A DNA stretch of 46,287 nt, from positions 1 through 46,287 of the forward strand of contig NZ_JALBGV010000046.1 in NCBI RefSeq assembly GCF_023006505.1, in the 5' to 3' direction. Position 1 is the first letter of the stretch. Every line of letters starts with the position of its first letter. This DNA is from Neorhizobium sp. SHOUNA12A (GTDB lineage: Bacteria; Pseudomonadota; Alphaproteobacteria; Rhizobiales; Rhizobiaceae). The notes under the pieces were generated by a model. The model was given only the letters and a program-made list of their open reading frames with translations, had not been told where the DNA came from and did no database searches. The position numbers and the translations under genes are program-made. Positions 16,454-25,299 of this stretch are shown piece by piece.

Positions 16454-17720
16454 GTATTTCCGCTGCGATGGAATGGGTGGTCGACGTGAACCCCAGCCGC
16501 TCCAGACCGCGACGCACCTCGGGCGCGTTCATGAACAGCCGCCACAGCAGGCCGGATCGATAATTTTCGACCATCGCGATGATCGGACCCTGGTCGATGG
16601 CAAGGTATGTGCCGGCCACCCAGTCTGTCTTCGGCACGAAGGCGTCGACAAAGCCGAATGCGCCGAGCAGCTTGCCATCGCCATACCGAAGCAATGCGCG
16701 CATGGCGCTTTCTGCCTCGGCGGGCAGGAAGGGGAAACTGGACAGGGCGGCGGTCGGGGCGATGACGCCGCGGTCGAATGTCGGCGAATGGGCGCCATAC
16801 CCTTGCGGTCCGTCGGATGCGCTGAGGCCCCAGACGCCGGCATTCGCGTAATCGGGCACGGCCAGGCAATAATCGTGGTTGATGCGCGTATGGGCCACGG
16901 CCTGGCTGTGGTAGTCGCTGCAATAGCGGTCGCTCAGGCCTCTCGGGTCCAGCGTGCAGAACGAATAATGCGAGATGAAGAGCGGACCACCATAGGGCTC
17001 GCCAAGCGGAAGTTCCGTCCCAAGATAGGTCTCGCCGTTGCGCATGGCGCCAGACCGGGCCCAGCCGGCATGGTAACTCTCCGGCTTGATCGGATGGGTA
17101 TTGGAGCCGGCCGCCAGGACATAACAGGACAAGGCCTCGTTCCAGCCGCGGATCGGCAGGTTCATGGCCCAGCCGTAGTTCGGGCTCCAGTGCCAGTAGA
17201 GGGCTTCATCCTTGCCGCGGGTGAACCAGTTCCATTCCACCTCGTCGAACAGTCGCGTGATATCTGTCCGCAATTTCTCTTCCCGAGCGGTCCCACCGGC
17301 GAAATATTCCCGCGCGCAGATCAGGCCCTGCATCAGCAGCGTCGTTTCGACGAGGTCGCCGCCGTCGTCCCGTCCGGAGAAGCGGATGACGTCGTTCGTC
17401 GAGCCGTCGATGAAATGCGCGAATGCCCCGCGGAAAGTTGGGGAGTGCCTCAGATGATCGATGATGGTCGATATGCGTGCCAGTGCCTGCGAACGGGTGA
17501 TCCACTGGCGTTCGCAGGCGACGATGATGGCGAGGACCCCAAAGCCGACGCCGCTGACCGATACGATACCGGGAGAAGGCGCGCCCGAAACGAAGCACTT
17601 GTCGAACGGCAGCCCCGATTCGGGATGAGCCCCGTCCCAGAAGAAGCGAAAGGTTTGGGACTGTATCTTGTCGAGGCAATCGTCGAGGGATGGGCTGGGC
17701 GGCAATTGACTGAAATTCAT
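16437..17720 (-). CDS. Glucoamylase-family (PF10091/GH144-like) glycoside hydrolase
   Basis: This 427-residue (alpha/alpha)6-barrel-type enzyme has no signal peptide. Recognisable segments are LDKIQSQTFRFFWDGAHPESGLPFD near the N-terminus, GVGFGVLAII, FRGAFAHFIDG, GGDLVETTLLMQGLICAREYF, WHWSPNYGWAMNLPIRGWNEAL, GPLFISHYSFCTLDPRG and WGLSASDGPQGYGAHSP. Pfam calls the family glucoamylase, but characterised members of this group (GH144) are endo-beta-1,2-glucanases. That is attractive here because Rhizobiaceae make cyclic beta-1,2-glucan; the substrate is inference. The gene stands alone, with its 3' end overlapping the small plus-strand gene. Confidence 0.8.
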   Translation of the reverse strand: MNFSQLPPSPSLDDCLDKIQSQTFRFFWDGAHPESGLPFDKCFVSGAPSPGIVSVSGVGFGVLAIIVACERQWITRSQALARISTIIDHLRHSPTFRGAFAHFIDGSTNDVIRFSGRDDGGDLVETTLLMQGLICAREYFAGGTAREEKLRTDITRLFDEVEWNWFTRGKDEALYWHWSPNYGWAMNLPIRGWNEALSCYVLAAGSNTHPIKPESYHAGWARSGAMRNGETYLGTELPLGEPYGGPLFISHYSFCTLDPRGLSDRYCSDYHSQAVAHTRINHDYCLAVPDYANAGVWGLSASDGPQGYGAHSPTFDRGVIAPTAALSSFPFLPAEAESAMRALLRYGDGKLLGAFGFVDAFVPKTDWVAGTYLAIDQGPIIAMVENYRSGLLWRLFMNAPEVRRGLERLGFTSTTHSIAAEIPSPGA

Positions 17721-17839
17721 GATCTCAAGCTTCTGGCGGCAATGGTATCTGCGATACTAGCGGTTCTACAGCAGGTAGGCACTCGGCGCGCCCGGTTCAC
17801 TTCCAGCTTAAGCCAAGTGAAACACGTTGGCGTGAAGGA

Positions 17840-19636
<1,797 letters not shown>

Positions 19637-19739
19637 GTCATCTCCATAGGCCTGAAAGGCTCATTTCTCGGCCTTGCGGGTACTTGTACTTCCGACGACC
19701 TTCCTGTATAGGCTCCGCATCGAATTGGGAAGCCGTGAC

Positions 19740-19792
19740 CAGACCGGTCTGCGGCTTCATTTATTAAAGAGGCCTCTCGCTCGCAATTGCGA
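19740..19792. promoter_or_regulatory. Two 12-bp palindromes between the ABC exporter and rpmE
   Basis: CAGACCGGTCTG (19740-19751) and TCGCAATTGCGA (19781-19792) are each perfect palindromes in the divergent promoter region, the second 31 bases before the rpmE start. Either could be an operator. No regulator can be named. Confidence 0.3.
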
Positions 19793-19823
19793 CAAATGGA
19801 CCTCGCAGAGCAGGAATATCGAC

Positions 19824-20045
19824 ATGAAGGCTGGCATCCATCCGCAGTATCACGTGATCAAAGTGGTCATGACCGACGGCACCGAGTACGAAACCCGCTC
19901 TACCTGGGGTTCGGAAGGTGCAACCATGAACCTGGAAATCGACCCCAAGTCCCATCCGGCTTGGACGGGCGGCAACCAGCAGATGCTGGACCGCGGCGGC
20001 CGCGTTTCCAAGTTCAACAAGCGTTTCGGCGGCCTCGGCCTCTAA
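19824..20045 (+). CDS. rpmE: 50S ribosomal protein L31
   Basis: This 73-residue protein begins [19 protein letters not shown] and contains the L31 motifs [16 protein letters not shown] and a C-terminal [14 protein letters not shown]. The zinc-binding Cys of the classical form are absent, so this is the Cys-less alphaproteobacterial type, matching the Cys-less L36 in the same window. The ATG at 19824 is preceded by AGGAA at a good distance. A terminator follows at 20075. Confidence 0.96.
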   Translation: MKAGIHPQYHVIKVVMTDGTEYETRSTWGSEGATMNLEIDPKSHPAWTGGNQQMLDRGGRVSKFNKRFGGLGL

Positions 20046-20074
20046 TACGCTTCTTGACGGTAGAGTTACGAAGA

Positions 20075-20098
20075 GCCTGGCGGAAGCCGGGCTTTTTT
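20075..20098 (+). terminator. Intrinsic terminator after rpmE
   Basis: A 7-bp stem GCCTGGC/GCCGGGC (20075-20081 with 20086-20092, one G-T pair) with a GGAA tetraloop is followed by six T. Confidence 0.85.
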
Positions 20099-20130
20099 CG
20101 TTTCGCGGTGTTCTGGCGGAGGAGGAGCCG

Positions 20131-20781
20131 TTGCAAGAACAATCCGATATTCCGGCCACATCCCGCCGGATCGTGATCACGGGGAATGGCGGGTCCGGCA
20201 AGACCTGGCTGGCGCTAAGGCTGGCAGAGCCGCTTGGCCTGCCGCTCGTTCACCTCGACGACGTGCATTGGGAGCCGGGTCGCTACGGAATTGCGCGCGA
20301 CCGGGCCGTCGTGCACGAGGATGTCCGGTCGATCGCAGCGGGTGAAGCCTGGCTGATCGAAGGCGTCTACGGCCTCTACGTCGGCATCGCCCTGCCGAGG
20401 ACAACGACGTTGATCTGGCTTGATCTGAGTGAAGACGAGTGCGTGGAGAATATCATGCGCCGCGGCATCCAGGGCGGCGAGAGCCAGGCGTCATTCGACG
20501 GGCTGGTCAAATGGGTGTCGGAATACAGAACCCGAAAGAACAATTGGAATTCATTCGAGGGTCATCTGAAGCTTTATGAAAGCTTCTCAAGCCAGAAGGC
20601 GCGGCTGACGAGCCGGGACGAGATCGATGCCTATGCGGAGAGCCTTCTGCCGATGCCAACCGATAAACATGATTGGCTGAAAGCGGCGGCACAGCGGAGC
20701 CACCTCACGGCCGATGCGCTCGATGCCGTCATCGAGGCAGTGGAGCGTGCCGAGATGGACCCGAACATTCGAAGGCGTTGA
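20131..20781 (+). CDS. P-loop kinase-like protein (adenylate-kinase/topology-modulation type)
   Basis: This 216-residue protein has a Walker A GNGGSGKTW (residues ~17-25) and a LVHLDDVHWEPG segment typical of small kinase-like ATPases annotated as AAA or topology modulation proteins. Its LIWLDLSEDECVENIMRRG segment resembles the lid helices of that group. The start is TTG 20131: a strong GGAGGAGGA site lies just upstream, and no in-frame ATG or GTG precedes it. The C-terminal ~50 residues are an extra helical tail. The substrate is unknown. It follows the rpmE terminator and ends before a bidirectional hairpin. Confidence 0.75.
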   Translation: MQEQSDIPATSRRIVITGNGGSGKTWLALRLAEPLGLPLVHLDDVHWEPGRYGIARDRAVVHEDVRSIAAGEAWLIEGVYGLYVGIALPRTTTLIWLDLSEDECVENIMRRGIQGGESQASFDGLVKWVSEYRTRKNNWNSFEGHLKLYESFSSQKARLTSRDEIDAYAESLLPMPTDKHDWLKAAAQRSHLTADALDAVIEAVERAEMDPNIRRR

Positions 20782-20790
20782 CAGAAATGA

Positions 20791-20823
20791 AAAGGGCCTA
20801 CGCTTGGCGTCGGCCCTTCGTTT
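20791..20823. terminator. Bidirectional hairpin between convergent genes
   Basis: AAGGGCC plus ACGC (20792-20798, 20800-20803) pair with GCGT plus GGCCCTT (20807-20810, 20812-20818), with one mismatch and a TTG loop. The minus strand has TTTTCATTT after the stem, so it best serves the rcdA transcript; the plus-strand tail (CGTTTG) is weak. Confidence 0.7.
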
Positions 20824-20849
20824 GATCCTATCAAATAGCGCGACGGCAA

Positions 20850-21362
20850 TCAGTTGCCGAAGGCGGTGCGCAGCAGGCTGAGCTGGGCGCGGACGCTGTT
20901 TTCGTTGTCCGGGAGAACGGCGGGGTCGGCCGGGCGGTAGATCTCGCGATCGAGAATGGCGACCCGGTTCTGGAGGCGCAACGAACGCTCGACGAGGTCA
21001 CGGAAACCTTCCGGCAGGTCGAGCCAGCCCGGGGCATTGCGGTCGACGTTGAAGCCGTCGAGACGGACCTTGCTCTTTTCCGACATGACCTGCTCGCGGC
21101 TCATCTCGCCATTGTTGACGGCGCGCTGCAGAAGCAGCCAGGAGGCCATCTGCATGAGGCGGGTGGTCAGCCGCATGGACTCGGCCGCATAGAGAACCGA
21201 TGCCATGCGCGGCAGAACCTTCGAAGCAGCGCGGCCCGTACCGTCGAGATAGCTCGCGGTCTCCTCGACCAGCGACATACCTTCGGAGTAGAGCGCCTTG
21301 AACTGCGAAGACGCAGCGGCACGGCCTGCAAAACTTACGGTATTCAATCCCTGTTCGGACAT
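20850..21362 (-). CDS. rcdA: DUF1465 protein, RcdA-like adaptor for CtrA degradation
   Basis: This 170-residue helical protein contains the DUF1465 core EGMSLVEETASYLDGTGR, LPRMASVLYAAESMRL, TTRLMQMASWLLLQRAV and LDLPEGFRDLVERSLRLQNRV. The Caulobacter member RcdA, together with CpdR and PopA, delivers the cell-cycle regulator CtrA to ClpXP; in rhizobia RcdA is reported to be important for viability. The start chosen (MSEQGLNTVSF, 21362) is the second of three in-frame Met; MISMSEQ at 21371 is also possible. A perfect CtrA box lies about 120 bases upstream, which fits CtrA controlling its own degradation factor. Function is by family, not shown here. Confidence 0.8.
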   Translation of the reverse strand: MSEQGLNTVSFAGRAAASSQFKALYSEGMSLVEETASYLDGTGRAASKVLPRMASVLYAAESMRLTTRLMQMASWLLLQRAVNNGEMSREQVMSEKSKVRLDGFNVDRNAPGWLDLPEGFRDLVERSLRLQNRVAILDREIYRPADPAVLPDNENSVRAQLSLLRTAFGN

Positions 21363-21480
21363 CGAAATCATCCTGCTCAACGCAATCACATTCAGGCAAT
21401 GACAACGGCGGATAAAAGTTCCCATGCCGTTCTGACTGATCTGAACATGATACTTATAATGGAAATCCGCAAGGCGTTTC

Positions 21481-21495
21481 TTAAGGAAAGGTTAA
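21481..21495 (-). promoter_or_regulatory. CtrA box upstream of rcdA
   Basis: TTAA (21481-21484), seven bases, TTAA (21492-21495) exactly match the CtrA consensus TTAA-N7-TTAA. It lies 119-133 bases before the rcdA start. A TATAAG -10-like element for the minus strand is at 21453-21458. Confidence 0.65.
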
Positions 21496-21648
21496 TACCC
21501 ACAAGAAGTGGTAAACAGCCGCCATGTTCCTGAAATGAGACGCATTTTGGCGTCCAATACAACAGTTTGTTTCTGTGGGAAAGCCGGTTGAAACCCTTGC
21601 CTCCGCGGTATCGAGGGCAAGGAGCCGGGGCCGGGCCGGCGCGGCCAT

Positions 21649-21676
21649 AAAAAAAAGAGCCGCGGAAAGGCGGCTC
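21649..21676 (-). terminator. Intrinsic terminator with T8 tail
   Basis: The stem GAGCCGC/GCGGCTC (21657-21663 with 21670-21676, loop of six) is followed on the minus strand by eight T (21656-21649). It lies 150 bases beyond the DUF1192 stop, so it may end the candidate sRNA, read-through from DUF1192, or both. Confidence 0.9.
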
Positions 21677-21746
21677 TCAAGGTAAAACAGGGAGAAATCA
21701 GACCATTCGCCGAATGGTGAAACTGTCTGAGTCCAGGAAGCCTGAA
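21649..21746 (-). ncRNA. Candidate CtrA-driven small RNA, three hairpins
   Basis: No protein frame fits this interval, yet it has all the parts of a stand-alone sRNA gene on the minus strand: a -10 TATAAA (21756-21751), a CtrA box at the -35 position, a predicted start near 21745 and a strong terminator. Three hairpins are visible in order: GTTCAGG/CCTGGAC (21747-21731), ACCATTCG/CGAATGGT (21718-21702) and the terminator stem GAGCCGC/GCGGCTC (21676-21657) with eight T. Between the second and third is an unpaired CTCCCTG stretch that could pair with ribosome-binding sites. Size and layout recall Hfq-dependent rhizobial sRNAs such as EcpR1; identity is not established. Confidence 0.6.
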
Positions 21747-21770
21747 CGCTTTTATATTGTTCGATGATGC

Positions 21771-21785
21771 TTAATATAGTCTTAA
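21771..21785 (-). promoter_or_regulatory. CtrA box at the -35 position of the candidate sRNA
   Basis: TTAA (21771-21774), seven bases, TTAA (21782-21785) is a perfect CtrA full site. Its centre is about 25 bases from the centre of the -10 TATAAA at 21751-21756, the usual placement for a CtrA-activated promoter. Confidence 0.6.
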
Positions 21786-21827
21786 CATTAAGGGGAAATA
21801 CTTAAAATAATTGGCGAGCGGCAGCGT

Positions 21828-22019
21828 TCAGGAACGGAACAGACTGTCGGCCGCGCGCCGGCCTGCGGCCTTTTTCTCCTTCTCGGCCTCGATCCGGTCG
21901 ATCTCCTGCCTCAGCAGGCCGATTCGCGATTCGAGTTCATCCACGGACAGCATGGAGAGGTCGCAGCCGAGTTCGTGGGTTGTCGGTTTCTTCGGCCGTT
22001 CATCGTCGATAATGCTCAT
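21828..22019 (-). CDS. DUF1192 family small protein
   Basis: This 63-residue protein contains HELGCDLSMLSVDELESRIGLLRQEIDRIEAEKEKK (described by its ends at ~16 and ~50), the DUF1192 pattern of a short acidic lead and a coiled coil. It overlaps the upstream MFS gene by four bases (ATGA at 22016-22019), so the two are translationally coupled. The function of the family is unknown. Confidence 0.85.
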   Translation of the reverse strand: MSIIDDERPKKPTTHELGCDLSMLSVDELESRIGLLRQEIDRIEAEKEKKAAGRRAADSLFRS

Positions 22020-23314
22020 GACGTCTCCTTTCCGGCATTCGTGTCTGGCCTGGCATTCTCCGGCGTCGAACCGCCGGTCTTGGCGCGCGGGTCGAGCGAC
22101 AGGCTCTCGGGCGTGGCAAGCGGCGAGGTCGAGGCCGGTGCGGTCGTGTAGGCGTCGCGCTCGGCGATGGGAACCGGCGCTCGCTGCCGGCTGCGAATGA
22201 TAGCATAGGCGGCGACCAGAAGATGCGCCCCGGTCGTCACCGCAAACAGTGCATGCGGGCCCGCCCAGGTCATTACCGGGCCGCCGAGCGTCGGGCCGAT
22301 GATGGTTCCGATCCCATAAAGCAGAAGCAGGCCGCCCGAGACTTTTACGAAGTCCTCGGGAGCGGCAAAGTCATTGGCATGCGCGACCGCGATCGGATAG
22401 AGCGCGTTGGCGGCGGCGCCGTAGATCGCTACCAGCACGACGATCTGATAGGTGCCGGTCGGGTGGATGACCAGGATCGCCAGGCCCGCCAGTGCTGCCG
22501 CGGCCGAAAGGCCGGCAAGGACGTGGCGGCGGTCCATCCTGTCGGACAGCCGGCCTGCCGGAAACTGCATGATCGCACCGGCAAAGAGGGTGATGCTGAC
22601 CATCGCCGCCACCGCGCCCTGGTCGAGGCCGGCGCGAGTGGCGAAGACGGCGCCGAGCGTGCCGTAGGCGCCGTTGGCGGTGCCGATCAGCAGGATGCCG
22701 ATGCAGGAGATCGGGGAATTGCGGAAGAGGCCGCGCAGATCCAGGCGTGCGCGTTTCAGCGGTTGCGGCGAGGCGGCCTTGGACAGAGTGGTGGGCAGAG
22801 CAGCGAGGCTGTAGAAAATGCCGCAGATCATGAACAGCGTTGGTGTCGAAATATCCGCGAACGGCACCATCAACTGGCCGCCGACGACGCCGAAAAGAGT
22901 GATCGAGATATAGAACGAAAAGATAGTTCCGCGGCTTTCGCTGGTGGCGCGCTCGTTCAGCCAGCTTTCGATGATCATCGAGGTGCCGGCGGTGCAGAAA
23001 CCGGTGATGGCGCGCAGGACCAGCCAGGTGTTCTGGTCGACCATCAGCCCGGTCAGCAGCACGTTCAGGCAGATCAGCGACAGGAAGCCGGAAAAGGCGC
23101 GGACGTGGCCGATGCGGCGCACCACGTTCGGCGCCACGAAGCAGCCGATCACGAAGCCGGAGGCCCATGTAGTGCCGAGCAGGCCGAGCACTTCGTTGGA
23201 ATAACCTTCCTGCGCGCCCCGCACCGGCAGAAGCAGGCTCTGCAGGCCGTTGCCGAGGAAAAGGAGAAGCGTACCGCAAAGGAGGGCGAGGATTGGAAGG
23301 AGGTTTCGTCTCAT
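22016..23314 (-). CDS. MFS permease (YcaD-like)
   Basis: This 432-residue transporter has twelve hydrophobic segments. The first half has GTLLLFLGNGLQSLLLPVRG and the family's WASGFVIGCFVAPNVVRRIGH; the A-motif equivalent in the second half is FPAGRLSDRMDRRHVL. The SMIIESWLNERATSESRG segment after the fourth helix is characteristic of the YcaD-like subgroup. A Pro/Thr/Ser-rich cytoplasmic tail (~385-432) is unusual in length. The substrate is unknown. It is co-transcribed with DUF1192, which overlaps its end. Confidence 0.88.
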   Translation of the reverse strand: MRRNLLPILALLCGTLLLFLGNGLQSLLLPVRGAQEGYSNEVLGLLGTTWASGFVIGCFVAPNVVRRIGHVRAFSGFLSLICLNVLLTGLMVDQNTWLVLRAITGFCTAGTSMIIESWLNERATSESRGTIFSFYISITLFGVVGGQLMVPFADISTPTLFMICGIFYSLAALPTTLSKAASPQPLKRARLDLRGLFRNSPISCIGILLIGTANGAYGTLGAVFATRAGLDQGAVAAMVSITLFAGAIMQFPAGRLSDRMDRRHVLAGLSAAAALAGLAILVIHPTGTYQIVVLVAIYGAAANALYPIAVAHANDFAAPEDFVKVSGGLLLLYGIGTIIGPTLGGPVMTWAGPHALFAVTTGAHLLVAAYAIIRSRQRAPVPIAERDAYTTAPASTSPLATPESLSLDPRAKTGGSTPENARPDTNAGKETS

Positions 23315-23503
23315 CTTTGCTACTGTCAGCTCTTTGCGCGAATGCGATCAATCACGGGACCGCAGGCAAGCATTGTTGCATGCGAATGAACCGGGCGTTA
23401 ACGAAAGCGAAGCGGACTATCTATTCCCCGTATCCCTCCGCATCTATCTGTGGTGAAGCGCAAAAATGTCCAGCCTGTGGCGGATGAGATCGGCAAAGCT
23501 TAA

Positions 23504-23671
23504 ATGACAAAGCCAATCGCGGTTCTTCTGATCCTCGCCATGCTCGTGCAGATCATCAAGCCGCTCAATCTTCCAGGCTTAAGGCGCCGGAGCGATTTCT
23601 GGAGGCTCGCCGTCGTCGCCTTCGCTGTCTGGAGCATTGCGCTGATCCTGCGCGAATTCACGACTCTCTAG
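23504..23671 (+). CDS. 55-residue two-segment membrane protein
   Basis: This short frame starts MTKPIAVLLILAMLVQIIKP and ends at TAG 23669-23671. It has two hydrophobic segments (about 4-18 and 35-50) separated by a basic loop PGLRRRSDFWR, with positive residues placed as expected for a small inner-membrane protein. Codon use is high-GC like the neighbours. The ribosome-binding site is weak (GGCAAAG). It converges on the PhzF gene, and the shared terminator stem includes both stop codons. No function can be given. Confidence 0.5.
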   Translation: MTKPIAVLLILAMLVQIIKPLNLPGLRRRSDFWRLAVVAFAVWSIALILREFTTL

Positions 23672-23697
23672 AGCCTTTAACCCGGAAAGGCTCTAGA
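23667..23697. terminator. Bidirectional 12-bp stem shared by two stop codons
   Basis: TCTAGAGCCTTT (pairing region 23667-23678) is perfectly complementary to AAAGGCTCTAGA (23686-23697), with a 7-base loop. The TAG stops of the converging small membrane protein and PhzF genes both lie in the stem. It has no long T run beyond the stem-internal one. Confidence 0.65.
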
Positions 23698-24610
23698 CAT
23701 CGATCGAGCCGCGCATGACGGACACGCAGCGGCCGGTGATGGTGACGTCGGTGACGGTTCCGGCTGCCTTCGCCACATCGAGTTCGATGATGCTGCGGCG
23801 GCCCATCTCGACACCCTGCTCAATCGTCAGATGCACCCTGGCATCCGTCTCCGGCGCACGCGTCACCAGGAAGGCGGAGAGGGCGGCAGACGCGCTGCCG
23901 GTCGCCGGATCCTCCATGATGTTGTCGAGCGGCGCGAACATGCGGGCGCGGAAGTTCCAGTGCTTTTCCGGGTTGCGGACATAAAGGAAGATGGGGAAGT
24001 CGCCTTCGGGACCCTCGTGCTTTGCTGCTGCCGCGTGGAAGACGGTGATGTTCGGCCGGGCGGCGGCAAGTGCTTCGAGACCGTCTAGTTCGGCGATCGC
24101 GAAGGCGAGGCCAACCGAGGCGAAGACCGGCTTGTGGGCGGTGGTGCGCACATGTTTCGCATCGATCGAAACGCAGCCGGCGATCAGGCCAGGCTCGATC
24201 TCCGAGCCGATTTCCAGCGGCCGCGGCGCGCGGATCGTGGCGCCGATCACGCCGGTCGGTTCACGCAGCAACCGGACTTCGACCAGGCCGGCAATCTCCT
24301 CGAAACGGAGCGTATCGGCGACCGGCTTGCCGAAAAGGTCGGCGCGCTGGCCAAGCACATAGGCGGTGCCGACATTGGGGTGGCCGGCAAAGGGAATTTC
24401 CATCGTCGGGGTGAAGATGCGTACCCGCGCGCTGTTTTCAGGGTTTTCCGGCGGCAGGACAAAGGTGCTTTCGGCGTAACCGAATTCGATGGCGATGTTC
24501 TGCATCTGCCGGTCGGTGAGCCCACGCGCATCCGGCACCACGGCGAGCGGATTGCCGGCGAAACGTTCGCTCGTGAAAACATCGACGGTGATGAAATCGG
24601 CGGTCGGCAT
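23693..24610 (-). CDS. PhzF-family isomerase/epimerase
   Basis: This 305-residue protein has the two-lobed diaminopimelate-epimerase-like fold of PhzF. Family landmarks are TVDVFTSERFAGNPLAVV (N-terminal strand and loop), the catalytic Glu47 in FGYAESTFV, IFTPTMEIPFAGHPNVGTA and EDPATGSASAAL in the second lobe. Most members have unknown substrates; only true PhzF acts in phenazine synthesis, and no phz gene is near. The start MPTADFITVDVF is the usual N-terminus. Confidence 0.9.
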   Translation of the reverse strand: MPTADFITVDVFTSERFAGNPLAVVPDARGLTDRQMQNIAIEFGYAESTFVLPPENPENSARVRIFTPTMEIPFAGHPNVGTAYVLGQRADLFGKPVADTLRFEEIAGLVEVRLLREPTGVIGATIRAPRPLEIGSEIEPGLIAGCVSIDAKHVRTTAHKPVFASVGLAFAIAELDGLEALAAARPNITVFHAAAAKHEGPEGDFPIFLYVRNPEKHWNFRARMFAPLDNIMEDPATGSASAALSAFLVTRAPETDARVHLTIEQGVEMGRRSIIELDVAKAAGTVTDVTITGRCVSVMRGSIDV

Positions 24611-24722
24611 GGCGAAAATTCTCCGGGAGCGATGCCGGATTTAAAGCCTCATCAACCGCCATGACCAGCCAATGTTTTTGATCGGCATCATCACGGAAAT
24701 GAAACCGGCCAGCGTCATCGGT

Positions 24723-25169
24723 TCAGGCAAGGCCGTGGTCCCGCATCGCTTTCTCCTCGTCGCCGGTGATATAGGCGAAAATTCTGGGGGTGCCGTCGGC
24801 GATCGTCACCAGATAGAAGTTGGTGAACCGAACATTGCCGGCTTCACCCGCCTTGTTGACGTAGGAAAAATCCCAGCCGATTTCGGCAAGCGCATGAAGA
24901 TCGTTGAGGCAGGTGATCTTCACGCCGGTTATGTCCATCCGCTTGCCGCCGACCTCGCGATATCGGGCAAAGCCCTGCGGGATCACTTCGCGGAATGCCG
25001 CATCATTGGCTCCGCCGAACACAGCCTGCGGTGTCGAGCCGACGAAATAGGCGGCGAAGAACGCTGCGATGCCCGCGATATTCACCGACGCCGCATCCTT
25101 GAGGGCATCATTGCTGGTCCGGCCGTACTCGTCGAAAAGCCTGCGGACCCTGGTTTCCATTTCCATCAT
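24723..25169 (-). CDS. SnoaL/NTF2-like small protein
   Basis: This 148-residue protein is predicted to have the cone-shaped alpha+beta fold of the NTF2 superfamily: helical start RVRRLFDEYGRTSND, then IAAFFAAYFVGSTPQAVFGG, KITCLNDLHALAEIGWDFSYVNKAG and FTNFYLVTIADGTPRIFAYITGDE. Such proteins are enzymes or binding domains with no universal motif. The start is set by a GGAGG six bases before ATG 25169; the ATG at 25181 includes that GGAGG in its coding sequence and has no site of its own. It lies downstream of the fba terminator. Confidence 0.7.
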   Translation of the reverse strand: MMEMETRVRRLFDEYGRTSNDALKDAASVNIAGIAAFFAAYFVGSTPQAVFGGANDAAFREVIPQGFARYREVGGKRMDITGVKITCLNDLHALAEIGWDFSYVNKAGEAGNVRFTNFYLVTIADGTPRIFAYITGDEEKAMRDHGLA

Positions 25170-25245
25170 GGCAACCTCCATTCACGCAATGAACGCCGCT
25201 TCGCCCTTTCGGTTCAATTGGAATTTGAGGTGGCGACACAACAGA

Positions 25246-25273
25246 AAGGCCGCTCCGTTGCCGAAGCGGCCTT
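25246..25273 (-). terminator. Hairpin terminator after fba
   Basis: The perfect 9-bp stem AAGGCCGCT/AGCGGCCTT (25246-25254 with 25265-25273) is followed on the minus strand by TTTCTG. It starts 27 bases beyond the fba stop. Confidence 0.7.
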
Positions 25274-25299
25274 CTTCCTCCTCCTTGAAAAGGCGCTCC

